The notes under the pieces were generated by a model that did not search any database, was not told the origin of the DNA, and was given only the letters and a program-made list of their open reading frames with translations. A stretch of DNA of 64,000 bases from Blasia pusilla (lineage: Eukaryota > Marchantiophyta > Marchantiopsida > Blasiales): the NCBI GenBank assembly GCA_050084515.1, contig CM114272.1, positions 49,848,001 to 49,912,000 of the forward strand, in the 5' to 3' direction. The position numbers and the translations under genes are program-made. Each line of letters starts with the position of its first letter. Position 1 is the stretch's first letter. Positions 34,823 through 47,261 of this stretch are shown here, one piece after another.

Positions 34823-35985
34823 AAGCACCCGCCTATTTCAGCTGATTTGATTAATTGAAAAAAAAATATTGACCATAGATCACTTGAAATTTTTCATAAT
34901 GGGATTATTCATATTCTAAACCAATAAAATCACTCAAAATTGATTTTAAATTTGTAATATTATCGGAAAGTGCCCCTTCATTTTACAAACTCTTATATGA
35001 CATTTTCAGCCAATGGGATCGCTTCCCTTCAATAGGATAGCTCAGAAAAAAAAATAACCCTTAAGAATTTGAGAGATAATATAAACTCGGGCTTACGCTA
35101 ATTTACAAACTAGTCAATGCTCGTGCTAGCATGAATGATATCTAATTTCTTTTATTATCTTTCTTTAATTCAACTCCCTCTTTTAAAATGGCATGTGTCA
35201 ACACAATAGGAATCCTTACAAGATTAGACCTTAGAAGATTTTTTCAAACACCATCCTTTTTAGTTACATAAATTTAAAAAAATTGTTAAAATTCAGACAC
35301 GAATTTGTACTTAATAGAGTTCAGAACATATTCTAATGGTGAGTTTTTTCAACGAGGACCGCATGGGATACATCGTCCGATCTCCGACTTCTTCGCTTAG
35401 ATCGACGGTTCGACACTCATGTCAATTAGGGTTTGAAGTAAAACCCCCACCTGTAACCTTTCGGTAGATTGTTCTAACGCTATGCAGAAGCAGCAGGTGA
35501 AAGAAATTGGATTTGGCAATGTTGTTGGGTGGGATTAGCTTGTGTGCTGTCCGCGCTCACGAAAGAGCTACAGCATGTCCACTGCGGTCGCTTGTGCAAC
35601 GGAGGAATCGAGAGGGTTCTCGCGCAGTGCTTGCCCTCAGCATGGCGGCGTAGACGAATGTTGCGATGATTGCTGTGGAAACTCTTTGAACGCATTTAGG
35701 AGGGTTAATATCTAGTAGGAGGGATGGCAATCGTCCTGAGCCAACAGAACGGAGGTTTGTCTCGCATAGTCTCTGCACATTTCAAGGCTATTGATGTTAT
35801 TGGCGTGATAGCAATCTACAATCGCTGTCCCGCATACATCGAAGGCTTGATGGTATCCTGCTGTAACCATGGAGTTCATCACGTGTGCCATAGCTTGACG
35901 TCAAAAGCCGTCTTGTTCTCTCCTAGGACCTGACGCATGGACTGGGAAGGATGCTTGACAGAAATCTCTTAGATCTTTTGAGCAG
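34823..35985. other. No gene recognised (AT-rich spacer)
   Basis: AT-rich up to about 35340, then more balanced. Short ORFs on both strands have no recognisable domain. The right part may hold the promoter of the gene at 36273. Confidence 0.4.
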
Positions 35986-36008
35986 TTTAGGGTTAGGGTT
36001 TAGGGTTT
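35986..36008 (+). promoter_or_regulatory. Telo-box / short telomere-type repeat
   Basis: TTTAGGGTTAGGGTTTAGGG lies 265 bases upstream of the preferred start at 36273. In plants such AAACCCTAA-type boxes are enriched in promoters and 5' leaders of ribosome-biogenesis and translation genes. An interstitial telomere scar is the alternative. Confidence 0.6.
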
Positions 36009-36272
36009 GCTCTGAACCTCGCGAGTGCACACATCGAAGGCTGAGTGGTGCACTTCTTGCCACATAGTTCATTAAGTGTGCTAAAGTAATCATTCCGTTG
36101 CAAGCGAATTCCTGTCATTCTCACGGTGTTAGGGAGCTACAATTGGCAGACATTCCGTAGAGGTTTTCAAACGTTCGCGTTGTGCATTCGAGCCTTTTTG
36201 TTGAAGGTTAAACACTCCTTGAACCTAGAATATCTGACGATCATTATCTGGGGTTATCTCGTAAACGCAGTG

Positions 36273-37595
36273 ATGGGAGGTGAGCAAGGAAACACCGAAA
36301 GAACATGGCTGGATGTCGTCAAGGCGGCTGCGAATGTGGAAGAGCGGGACCTCGCAGATCGTGACACCCTCAAGTATGCTACAGTTATCGAACCCTCGTG
36401 GATGGGCTCTTGTTCACTTGCGAACGAGAGCACCTCTTCTGGTACCCTGAACGACCTCATTTCGAGAATCGGAGAAGGTTTGAGTACGGATTACGCTGTT
36501 CTGAGATCTAGAGAGATCGAGGAACAAAAGCTGGTGAATAGCCTGGACGAGAGCTTGTCACGAGCAGGGTCACTCACGAAGGAAAATTTTTTAGGGTTGT
36601 TGAGGTCTCACCTTCTCAGAGTGAGAAGGCATCCATCCCTGATCACCTCTGAAATTAACCAGGTCGCAGAGGTTCACAATAATGGAACCTCAAACGATAC
36701 AGATGAGAAGTCCATTTTGAACATTTTGAAGAAGACATGTCGATCGTTGGGTCAAAGGCTTATCTCTGTCATTCTACATTGTTCAACAGTCTTACAGTTG
36801 TGGACCATCGTTCAGACTCTGCTAGAGCGACGAGTGGTCGACACCTTTTCTTGTGAGAAGTTAGTCCAAAGTGCGATAGAGGAAGATCAGCCTCGAATAT
36901 TGTGCCTCTGTGTGACAAATGTACCTGACCTAACCCCCCGTGATATTCTCTCTATCCTCTCGTACTTCCTCGATAGTTTTTATGACACTCCAAAGTCATT
37001 TCATATTGTAAGGAGGGACTGGAGAAGGGTTGCCCTCAATGAGATGGATCGGTTTAGCAAGAACAGGAATGAGAAGTTAGATAACTCTGAAGTAGATACC
37101 CATGGGGGCTCCGAGTCTGCAGCGATCGGGTTAGCAATGGCGATTGATGGTTTCTCGTCTCCTGAACTGTGTATCCACTTTCTTTTGTCTTCGGAGCAGG
37201 ACGAAGCCGTCCTGTCTTCTGTATTATCTAGACTAAGCACTTCTCAGTTGGTGGACTTGTTGCATTATTTATGCAAATGGATGCGGCGGTATTCATCGCA
37301 ACTGGTGAACTATCCCACTCCCAAGTCTCGTCAAGTGCCTGCATTATTTCAAGTTCTATGTTGGGCCGGTATCATACTAGAAAACCACTTTTCTAAATTC
37401 GTGTTTTCTTCCGATTTTCATGAAGTTATCAAGTTAATGGAAAACATAGTGCAGCCGCTGGTAGAACTAGGAGGAAGTCTCTCGACGATAGTTGGTATCG
37501 TCCAACACTTACAAGGACGTTTCTCATCGCCAGTAGAGAAGCAAGTAACTGTCAAAACTACCGACTATGTGATCGAGCTGCTAGACATGAGCTAA
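36273..37595 (+). CDS. Single-exon helical protein, possibly NOL11/UTP-like nucleolar C-terminal region
   Basis: The open frame runs 36126-37595. I prefer the ATG at 36273 (MGGEQGNTERTWLDVV, 440 codons) because the 49 residues before it look like translated leader. The protein is mostly helical, with hydrophilic loops (residues about 30-80 and 245-275) and a Leu-rich C-terminal half. The segment LVDLLHYLCKWMRRY, then VLCWAGIILENHFSKFVFS and a final pair of helices, reminds me of the C-terminal region of NOL11-type proteins of the small-subunit processome. That is recollection, not a search. The telo-box upstream fits a ribosome-biogenesis gene. No N-terminal WD-repeat part is present, so the assignment is weak; the gene itself looks real. 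Confidence 0.7.
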   Translation: MGGEQGNTERTWLDVVKAAANVEERDLADRDTLKYATVIEPSWMGSCSLANESTSSGTLNDLISRIGEGLSTDYAVLRSREIEEQKLVNSLDESLSRAGSLTKENFLGLLRSHLLRVRRHPSLITSEINQVAEVHNNGTSNDTDEKSILNILKKTCRSLGQRLISVILHCSTVLQLWTIVQTLLERRVVDTFSCEKLVQSAIEEDQPRILCLCVTNVPDLTPRDILSILSYFLDSFYDTPKSFHIVRRDWRRVALNEMDRFSKNRNEKLDNSEVDTHGGSESAAIGLAMAIDGFSSPELCIHFLLSSEQDEAVLSSVLSRLSTSQLVDLLHYLCKWMRRYSSQLVNYPTPKSRQVPALFQVLCWAGIILENHFSKFVFSSDFHEVIKLMENIVQPLVELGGSLSTIVGIVQHLQGRFSSPVEKQVTVKTTDYVIELLDMS

Positions 37596-38185
37596 TTTAC
37601 GCAGGATGTTTTTCACTCGTGCAGCCCTGGCTTTGTGTAATTTATTTCCGAGATTAGTTGTGTAATCCAATCGCCGCAAGGCTCACTGTATAGTCTAAAT
37701 GGATTCTTGTGCTACTTGTGGACTTGCGTGTGCGCAGAGTTCAGGCATTTACGGATGTGAAGGTAGACTACCATGTTGTCCAAGCTAGGAACTCAGGTTT
37801 AGAATGTCATTATGTATGGCTTCAAATGGAGGACGTGCGTGGGTATTATTGCAACTGTAATCCGTGTCCTGTCTGAACTCGTTCACCCCTTGTGCCTGAA
37901 GATGTTGATGAAGTGAAATGATAGAGAATGGCTAACCTGTAAAAGATTTCACGAATGACGACAATGAACATGTACCAATAAGAGAATGTAGTAGATAGCG
38001 TATGACCGTTCAAAAGGGATATCGTAGAAGACACTCGTATAATTCGATTTTCTTCCATCAATTCAGTATTGCTGCGTGAATGGTAAAATCTTTATTCAAG
38101 CTTGCACATGTATCTACTCTTCATGTCCGGACTCTGCATGTCTTCAAGCGGAGTAGGTGCATATTTACTCATGTCCACTCTTTAA
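37596..38185. other. 3' flank of the preceding gene
   Basis: No gene recognised. Probably contains the 3' UTR of the 36273-37595 gene; I saw no clear AATAAA signal. Confidence 0.4.
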
Positions 38186-38335
38186 ACTCAGCTTGAAAAT
38201 CTAGATAGTGATACTGTCTACAGTTTTCTTCTGAACTCAGCTTGAAAATCTAGATAGCGATACTGTCTACAGTTTTCTTCTGAACTCAGCTTGAGAATCT
38301 AGATTGAGAAACTCTCTACAGCTTGTTGAGCTTAT
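38186..38335 (+). repeat. Tandem repeat, 49-bp unit, three copies
   Basis: AACTCAGCTTGAAAATCTAG... starts at 38186, 38235 and 38284. The third copy is the most diverged. Confidence 0.9.
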
Positions 38336-39576
38336 CGTATTTTTCACGACCTCATTTTGAGCTAAGGTCCCACCAATGAATAGGAAGGTAGTAGAAGCGT
38401 TGCATATGCCGCAAAGCGTAACAAGACACCAGAATCGTAGATGTGATCATCACCCCACTCGACGTCGGCACAACACACAGAAACCATCGACTCCGGTTCT
38501 TTAAAGGATGAGGCATCCATGGATGCAAATTGTCAATATACACCTAACTAGAATGGTCAAGTACTAAACGCATGGGAGATGTGCACTATTTAACATGTAA
38601 ACTTTGAAGGAGCGTTGTTGCAGCAAATATGAACGATTAGTCTATGCCAGTCATCTTAAGAGTGAGGGCAGCCTCGGATGCAACCTGATGTTGAAAAATC
38701 AGCGGATGAGTTGTGGTTAAAAAAATAGAAAATCTTAATTTAAAAAAAGAAAAAAAAAATAATAACAATGGATGTACCTACAATGATTGGGTCCAAATGG
38801 ACAAGAACGCATCTTCACAGACCAAGAACTACGAGATCATCTACAGAGAATTTTCTTTTAGGGTGACGGAGGGATCATATTATTCGAGGGTGAGTCAGGG
38901 CCTAAGATCAGGCCGAAAGGCGTAGTCGATGGACAACAGGCAAATATTCCTGTACTACCCCTTGTTGGTCCCGAGGGACGGAGCAGGCTAGGTTACCCAC
39001 CCAAAAAAGTCCACTACCAACAACGGATGGTGGGAAACCCACTTGAACATGGACACATTCTCAAATCGAAGATAGGAGCTATGTGTACCGTTCATATCTG
39101 GAGACGCTCAAGCAGCACCCCTGTAAGCAATTCCCGAAAGGAGAGCCCTTCTCAATAAAACATCTTCCCGGCTCAAGAAGCTCAACCTCAAACCAGAAGC
39201 CCGGGAGGAGCCCTACTCAAATCTTGTGCAGCCAAGGATTAAAGAGCCCCCAACAGCAACCCCTATTAAACACCAAAAATGCCTCGCCCTGCACCCAGAA
39301 CTCACAGACAATAGAGGGAGAATGCACGGAACCTGTAACAACTAAGAGAAAATATTAAGGGGTGGGGGTAAGGTGTGACCGGAGATCTATTATGGTGACC
39401 TTGCCAACCACCTTCCATAAGCAAAATCAAGAAGGTGTGTGGCACATGAGTCTGCCCATTCATAACGGACTATATTTTACGAAAGTGTGCATGTGTGCAG
39501 CCCTTTGTTGGTTGAAAGCAGGGAGGAACTCAACATCTACTACTACAAGGAGAAAATTACGAGGTCTCGATAAAAA
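38336..39576. other. No gene recognised
   Basis: Contains an A-rich stretch at about 38720-38770. Small ORFs have no domain signal. Confidence 0.4.
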
Positions 39577-41080
39577 GCGGGTGATGGAAGACCCATCTGG
39601 AATACAAAAAGGGAGGACTCTAAGAGTTGATTAAGTGAAGGCCACAACGAGCCCGAAAACACACACCCCCCCCTCCCCCTCCCCCTCCCTCCTTCGGCTA
39701 AACTCACCAACAGCAGAGACAATATCAACGACACCTAGAGAGATGTGACTAACACAAAGTGGACCTTTGGCGTTGGTGTCTCCCACAGCCTGATCCTGTC
39801 GCAAAAGCCCATTGGCTTGGACACGTTGCAAAGCTATAAAGACCCGTTGTCTACTACAGAGAATCGCAGTAGCTAATGACAACCCATTTCTCGATTAGAG
39901 ATGATGGGCGTAATCTGAAAGGAACGAATCAAACCTCTTCCCCATAGCCTCGTACATCTCTATGGCTAGAGGGACAAATCGATGTCCACCATGAAGTCAA
40001 GTGTAGAGATGGATCTTCTTCATCGCCACCGCCATCGCTTCTTGTAGCCATCTCCGTTGTGCTACCACTTGGGCTCGTATAGCCTCACACGTAGGATCCG
40101 TCATTACAACGTCCGCCACCACCACCACCTCAGCCTCTCGTGTCATGTAAAGATCACCACGGATAAGGGAATCCCCCATGGAGTAGTGCTTCTCTCTCTA
40201 CATGTGGAAGCCATTCTCGCAAGCAATACTGGACATGATATCCCGCATTGCATCGTGAGTGGAAATCCTCTCACCCCCAATTGGACAGCGTGCTAAATGC
40301 ACATTGAGTGGATCGAGACTCCGGCGATATTCATATTGTGTTGTACCAACCACTAATGGTTGGAGATGCCTAGTCGGAACCACATCGATGTGGTGTAGGT
40401 AAGTGTTGCGATAAGGGAAGTTGTGATAAGGGGAAGAGCCTCCACCCATGAGTTTGCCTCCTTTCCAAAGCAAGAGCAAATATGGGCCCAAACCTCCACG
40501 GGAATATCCATCCCCATCTGACATGGTGACTCTAAAAACTACCTCGAAGTGGGCTTCCATCAAAGAAGATTGGATCCCAGACTGACCGGAGCTAACTAAG
40601 AAGGAGAAAGTAGGGAGAAAGGCTCTAGGCTCATCTAGAAGGGAATCTCTACATGCTCTAAGGGAAGACTGTAGTGAGAACATGACATCCTCAACCTAGG
40701 ACACATCCACTGTAGAAGAAGTGGTTTATCCCTAACCATAAGGGATGTTGCTATAGCCAAACTCCCTTAAAAAAGCTGAGGGCGCCACTAATTGTGTCAA
40801 GAGAAGACCTACTCCACCAAAAGCAATTGGCCAAGAGACCTGTCTACGAGGTAGCTCCCCCATGGGGCACTCAAAGGAATCGGGTCCTGAAAATTCCCAA
40901 ACACCTTTAAGATCTTCGTATTGAAGGATCTACAAAGGGTCAAAAGGTGACTAGACATCTGCACGGTTCTAGTAAGGTAACTAGGTCAACGAGCAAAACA
41001 AGCAAAGAGAATGTTGTAGGCAACTTGAGGGTCACCAATCCTCATGAGATCATCAATGTGGAGCAGATCCTCTAGGACTT
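39577..41080 (-). mobile_element. Non-LTR (LINE-like) retrotransposon, decayed copy 2
   Basis: Related along its length to about 13845-15330. Shared features are the putative 3' end (GGTGATGGAAGACCCATC near 39580), the H/C region SLDPLNVHLARCP (40198-40683), and a TGACATCCTCAACCTAGG-like upstream stretch. It lacks the RT palm part present in copy 1, consistent with 5' truncation, which is common for non-LTR elements. Confidence 0.7.
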
Positions 41081-42323
41081 CTAGACCCAAACTAGAGGAT
41101 TCATGGTGATATCAAAGATATGGGAAGAGAAGAGGTAAATAAATATTTAAATGGATGGAAAAAGGATGTACCAGGCAAACAGTCAAGATTATTTTGGAAC
41201 TAGCCAAGTTCTTTATGGACTCGATCATACTTCTCCAAAAATTTATGGACAAAACCAATAGTTCAGAGGACCAAGAGAAGGAGTGCAAATGACAAAGGGT
41301 ACAAGTAATACCAAGTCACATTTAGAGAAGTATCTTCCCTAGATGCACAACTATTCCTCGTAGGTTGTGTAAGATATTGTAACTTGTAAGTGACTTTTAC
41401 CATGTTGTGGAAGTTTGTTTGTAAGCGGATAGATTTGCAAGGTCAAATGGAATAATGATTGAAGTGTGTTATGTGTGCAACAAACTATATGACTCTAGGC
41501 TTGCAAAGGTCAAGTGTAGAGACATCATACACACCAAACTCAGTGACAGAGAGCAGTGTGCGTGACGAGGGGGTGAAAGTGGGCAAAGTGGGTGTAAACA
41601 GCTCAGGTTGAATCACGACAACTTCTTAAGGAAAGAATAGGTGGCAAGCAGATTTCAAAGCAGAGGTGTTACGATGGCTTGACATCTCTATTTTGATTTT
41701 TTTATACCATCACTCTAGTGATTGGAACTCAATGTTGAGGGATATTGGTGCTACATGGGAGTATGATGGAAATGGAGTCATTGTTCCATGTTTGGAGGAA
41801 TATGCACAACGAATACTAAAGATGGAGAGATTTAGATTAAGTTAGGCATGGAAAGAAGTTGGAGGCAAGAAAGTGGCCCCAACACCTCACGTAGACCCTA
41901 ACCAAGGGGGGGAGATTACTAGCCTATTTCATGAGTGAAAGTGCAAAGACAAAAGAGTGAGCAAATATCGAAGGCGCGCGCAACGGTGGCCAATCCAAAC
42001 CTTGCAAGAAGAAAAGGGAATCCACCAATTATAGAGCGCATGGTATGAATAGTATTGAAGGGTCTATTTTTTTTTATCCATGATATTGTTTTGGCTTGGG
42101 CCGGTGTTTGATAGATAGAACTTGCTTGATGTCAAATTTATTTTAGAGAAAAGATAAGGGGCAAACCTTTACGAAGACACAAGTGCATAAGGAGGCAAAG
42201 AACCAAAGAAGTCATGGTACCATGACTTCTAAGCATGTATTTGCATTTGCTTACTGTAGAGTTAATATCACTCCAGAGTATTTCTAGTACATGCTTGGGG
42301 ATGTAGACTGAGTTGTCCATCTT

Positions 42324-43496
42324 GTGATTCACGCTACAAGATCATCTGAGATGACAAAGACCTCTAAACAACTAAAGTCCATTGAGGAGTTGTTTCTTGA
42401 ATTTATGACTTACATAATTGATCGCATGGATGCATTCTCTAGTTGCTTGGATGTGGTAGAGGCAAGCATACATAATTATATTTCTAGCCAAGAAGAGAAC
42501 TTCGCAAGGTTGATGGAATTCATTTCCACGAGCTTGGAAAGGGGCCATGAGGATATAGGGGGTTCTAGGGAGAAATCTCCAGATCCAAGAGTTTATTAAT
42601 CTCCTTATGGAGTTAGTGAACCAACCCCATACTCCTATTCTTGTATCATTGACTATGCCATTGAGTGTATCCTCTCCTCACCCAATCATTGGACAATCTC
42701 CAAATCCAGGGAATGCACCTTCTCCAAAGTTAGTCACTAATGTGCCCTCAAATCCAATGAATCCACCCGGTGCCAAGGGTACCCATTTAGTTAGTGGACC
42801 ACATATAGTTGTAGACATTGCTCTAACTGGTCCAAAGAGAAAGGGAGAAACAAAAAAGGTTAATGTTAGACTCATTGCATGTGAACCGTTTGTTTAGGTA
42901 AGTGAGTTGAGGGTGTTTTTGTGGACTATACTTTGAAATGAATGAAGAATCTTAGAATTTCAAAGGATAATTAAATTTTCTTAATTGTGATTGTAGAGAG
43001 CACAAATGAGGCCCTAACCATTATAGGAAAACACCAAGGTAGGACATCACACAGATGTAATTTGAAGGCCAAAAAAATTTCAGAGAAGAAGGACGACAAT
43101 GCAAGAATGGTTGGGAGTGGTGGACCAATGGAGGTGGACAATCTGGATCTTCTGCAAAATCCAATGGTAGTGAGAAAACCTACACTTAGGAAGAGGATCC
43201 GAAAGGTTGCCAAGAACGGGGTCAAATTTGTGATGCCTCCGTTGCAACACTTTATGTCACTTGAGAATCCCTCAGTTGTTGTAGGTTATGGTAGATTTCA
43301 TGATGCTTGTTCTACCTTCCATGTATGTGAGATTCCATATGGGCATTGTGTTGTCCATTTGACAAAGGTGTGCAAGAAAAGATGTGTTTTTCCATTTCCA
43401 AATATGGATGACGATCCACCGTAGATTAATGTTGGAGATGCCCTTGATAGTGTAGTCTTATGTCCATCCCATCTTGTTGTGCTTTCTCAAAAGTAG
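42324..43496 (+). pseudogene. CACTA-associated protein, broken
   Basis: Three open pieces. 42324-42599 has helical, coiled-coil-like sequence (IEELFLEFMTYIIDRMDAF). 42607-42897 is Pro/Ser-rich. 42987-43424 is basic (RKRIRKVAKNG) followed by VVVGYGRFHDACSTFHVCEI. After a stop at 43422-43424 the frame continues with INVGDALDSVVLCPSHLV to a second stop at 43494-43496. That tail resembles the GSFVxWPKHLI-type end of plant CACTA-associated proteins. I see no transposase catalytic motif. Confidence 0.5.
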
Positions 43497-44079
43497 AGGA
43501 TGAGCTTTTTGTTTCAATTTTACGTGTGCCAATTCAAATGTACTTGGGCCTTCTTTTTTAATGTGTGTCTCTTTTTTCATAGAAAGCATCATTCACTCTT
43601 GACTAGAAATTTATTTAATGTAAGTAGATAGTCCATTTGAGGGTGGATTATGTAAATGGATATACTTGGTACCTTTGGACATGTAGTCATACGTCGATGA
43701 AGGAAGCATTTGTTATCTTTAGACTACATGTGACAAGCACTTGTGACATGATTGTGAAAACTGATCATAGGCTATAACATGTATGGGGCGATACAATGAT
43801 AATGTGATTGTATACTTTCAGATGATATTTGTAGCATTAGGACTTTAGTTATTGCATAATGGTTTCTCCTTGCCCATTGTTGGATGTAAGACAAGTAGTG
43901 ATAGGAGGGTATGTAAAAGAGGGCAATCATGAAGTCCCACAAAGTAGGAAGGAGGTATTTATATCTAGTGCAATTCATGGATACACAATATAATGTACAC
44001 TATTCATTCAGCAATAAAGTACCCCTATCATACATAAATGGTTGGCTATAGTTGAACAAATGACTTTATGTTACTTGCA

Positions 44080-44505
44080 GAAGTCTTTTACTATCACAAG
44101 TTATATGTTTGAACTAATATGATTGTAAAATAACTTGTATATGTCATTCTTAATGACATGAACAAGTCATTTGTTATGATTCATTGAGTCATTCTTTACT
44201 ACTCACATTAGTCAATATGATTATGGAGTTATTCTTTATGACTTGTAAAAGGACTCATCCAAGTCATTCTTTATAACTCGATTAGTCATTAAAAATGATT
44301 TCAACGAAGTCATATTGAGTGATTAAGATGAGTAAAAAAAAATATGACTCAAATATGCTTAATTTGGTTTAAGTAACAACTTATACGACTAAGAGTAATT
44401 TTTGTTATTATAGTCTAGTTAAGTAATTATAGAGTCTCATAGTCTTGGTTTGAGTAACATCAAGTATTTTTTTAGAGTCTTCCAAAGGGAGGTTTTATTG
44501 TAGTG
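44080..44505. repeat. Subterminal repeats and terminus of the right CACTA-like element
   Basis: Dense AGTCATT, GACTCAT and TGACTT words, followed by the terminal TAGTG. Confidence 0.55.
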
Positions 44506-44610
44506 TACTCAGGAAAATACAAATACTTGATGGGAATACCAACAGAGATGGATGCCATCACTAGGATCAAAGCAAACTCCATGATTCAATTTATTCAAGA
44601 TGGAATTTCA

Positions 44611-44745
44611 CGCGTCGTGCGCATACACATCGCTACACAACATATATCGTTATCATTGAACATACACACAAACACGCACGATCCCATGCTAACTCATGGA
44701 ATCCACACAACAAGCCAAAAGTACTAAAATATCTCCAATATCTCC
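44611..44745 (-). repeat. Isolated family B X block
   Basis: Read on the minus strand it contains CCATGAGTTAGCATGGGATCG and ends GTATGCGCACGAC. It sits head-to-head with the plus-strand gag fragment that follows, so it does not belong to that fragment in normal order. Confidence 0.65.
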
Positions 44746-44749
44746 AGCT

Positions 44750-46715
44750 TCGTGTTCCAACACTTAGAGGGGGCACCCATGGACAACTATCATGAGTTCT
44801 CTTAGAGATATGCCCAGGAGATTGAGGCATGGAGACTCTACTATGACCTACACTATGTATCATGGATTGAGTTGTTTCCAAATGAGGAGGAGGAGTTAGG
44901 AGAGGTTGCTTCCTCTTCCACTCGTGATGTGTTAGGAGGGTCAACTCGAACTGAAGCAGTTGCTTCGTCTAGTCGGGTTCGTCCTAGGTTCAACCCCGTG
45001 GTTGAGTTCTTTGCAGAGTTATGGACGAGCTATCCGGGGATATGGACGGAGAATTTGTGGAGCATCCACGACTTCCATAGGCGCTTGGGTGAGAGTTTTC
45101 GTAAGGCCTACACTCGCTTGCATCGGTTGATTAGCGTCACTCAGGGGGGTGACAGAGTCCCAAGCTATCCAGGCATGGTACGCGATGTTGGATCGAGACC
45201 TGCGGAAATGGGTGAGGGATGGATTATTTCTTATGCACGCCTCACCTACGTTGAGATATTTTTTTAAGACCGCAGAGAAAATTGAGTGCAACATGGTTGA
45301 GGAGAGCGTAGCAACCATGGGTTGTGTGCGAGAGCAGTCACGATTGCCTCCACCACCACTGCAGTAACATGGATTTTGAGAGAGGTCTGTGGCACCATAA
45401 GCTCAGGGAGGATACCAAGAGGTCGTGCCATATAGATGTATGCCATCATATGCAACACAACACTAGTCACCTGCGATTATTTGTTGGGAATGTGGTGGAG
45501 CCCATCACCAGCGTGATTGCATCCGCCACGGTAGTGGATGCGTGCCTCAACATGGAGGAGGAGATGGGCACGTACCAAGAGTATACCAGTGTGATCATTG
45601 TCAGCAATATGGTCATACACGCGCCAAGTGTTTCAGCCTACACCCTCAGTTACGCCCAGACCGAGGGCCAGAGAGGGCACCAGAACGAGTTTTCGGTCCG
45701 GGTGGGCCTAGAGATCGTCTACCACGAGGTCACGTTGGGGGACGAGGAGTTAGATTTTCCCGAGGGGGTGGTGGAATTGCCTATGAAGGAGGTAGAGTTC
45801 CACCACCTACACGCGTCAAGGGAGACATCGGGCGTGAGGTTGGGATGGTTGCTTAGATGTAGCAATTGCAGCAGCAGATTGTTGCTATGGCATTGAGGTT
45901 ACCCGATGCCAGATCAATGGCATCGACGTTTTATGGAGCAGCTAGAGACATGGAGGATCCTGGTTGGATGTGCACGACTGTCCAGATGGAGGCAGCCGTT
46001 GTAGTTACACGTGGAGAAGCCAGAGAGTTAGATCCACAAAGAGGAAAAGCCAGAAAACAAACCAGGCTTCCTCAGTCTTTCACGTTGTCTAAGGCGATGA
46101 GGGCCCCATCGATGGATCTTGATCAAAGTTCCCGGAAAGTTGAATTTGTTTGTGTGCATGCACAAAGGCCGATGGGAGACGCGAGTGCAACGACTCCTAT
46201 TGCTGATGCTTGGGAGGAGAATGTGTTGAGTACTTTGTTGGGGGCGTCCACTACTATGTCACGCGCTCCATTATTTTCTGCTTCCGATGTTATGACGTTG
46301 GGAGGTACGTCCGCCGAGGTTTTCTGGTTGGCTGCTACACTATGTGAGCGTGGAGTTGGTGTTCTTGCATCACGTTCGTAGGTGATTGCAGAGGAGGTGA
46401 TGGGCATGCCCTTAGAGCCGATGCTCCGACCGCCCACCTCAGATTCATGGCGGGTTGCGGTTGCTAGGATGGCGGAGATGCCCGCTAGATCCGCGATAGA
46501 GGGTGCCATGGTATGGCCAGGTGTTATGTTGCTGGATAACCCGGGAGAGGTCGTGCGTTTGGTTAGTCTAGGAGGTAGAGTGTTTTGTCCGTAGCCCATC
46601 TTCTTAGATTTAGAAGCGCAACCCGTGATGTTGGGGAAAGCGGCATTTACAAGGTTGGGCATGAAGAGGTCTGATGTGGAGTGTTGTACATTTATGGTAC
46701 ACACATCCTTGGTGG
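44750..46715 (+). pseudogene. Gypsy family B gag-protease fragment
   Basis: Capsid-like part (EGAPMDNYHEFS, then RRLGESFRKAYTRLHRL at 44872-45267), a frameshift, a nucleocapsid-like frame at 45542-45856 with CDHCQQYGHTRAKC and Gly/Arg-rich sequence, then the protease N-terminal region (45866-46594). The active site reads LDLEAQPVMLGK near 46607, so Ser and Gly of the D-S-G triad are lost. Homology stops near 46715. Confidence 0.85.
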
Positions 46716-47173
46716 AGCTAGTACCAAAAATGAATCTTGGAAACCTACTCCAAGGCAGATTGGCTATTGAATTCATCTCATGGTGCAATTTTAGGTAGAA
46801 ATTGAGTTTATTTAGCCGTGTTGTCTTGGAATAAATTTTGGATTCCTACTCCAAGTAAAAGTTGCACTTGAGTTCATGTCTTGGTGTAAATTCTGGTAAG
46901 ATATTGCACAGCCCCAAGATGTACCAAGAATGAATACTCGATTCATAATCCAGTAATCCTTATTGTCCCCTAAACCCTAAATTTCTGCTCCTGTTTTGCG
47001 TGGAGCCTGCAACCAACTTTTGTCGTAACAAAGGAAACCTGAGAAGTTCCATTTACAGCCAATTACACCCCGTGTGGGAAACCCTAAACCGAGACTCAAA
47101 ATTCCAGGATACTCCCATATTTTTCCCAGCCCACGCGAGGAAGCAACGATTTTCGAAAACACAAAACAAGGTG
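46716..47173. other. Target region of the family A insertion; diverged short duplication
   Basis: Two related ~65-base segments (about 46733-46795 and 46840-46905, sharing ...CCTACTCCAAG...TTGA.TTCAT.TC.TGGTG...). No gene recognised. The right-hand continuation of the pre-insertion locus is at 56959. Confidence 0.45.
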
Positions 47174-47178
47174 AAGAT
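47174..47178. repeat. Target-site duplication AAGAT, left
   Basis: AAGAT directly abuts the element's X end (GTTGTGCG on the plus strand) and matches 56954-56958. Confidence 0.75.
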
Positions 47179-47261
47179 GTTGTGCGAATCCACATCGTCA
47201 TACAACATACATTGCTGACATACCATACTCACATACATACATAACATAGACGAGAGCATCC
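47179..47261 (-). repeat. X2 block at the 3' end (family A)
   Basis: On the minus strand it runs from GGATGCTCTCGTC to GCACAAC. It lacks the first ~20 bases of the X block. Its end coincides with the target-site duplication, so it belongs to the integrated element. Confidence 0.75.

Larger units (their letters stand above)
41090..44505 (+). mobile_element. CACTA-like DNA transposon remnant (right copy)
   Basis: Ends with TTTTATTGTAGTG at 44493-44505, whose reverse complement matches the left-copy terminus in 11 of 13 positions. The 400 bases before it are rich in AGTCATT/GACTCAT words in both orientations. A coding remnant on the plus strand (42324-43496) corresponds to the CACTA-associated protein. 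No opposite terminus is apparent at the left edge, where it abuts the LINE-like copy. Confidence 0.6.
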
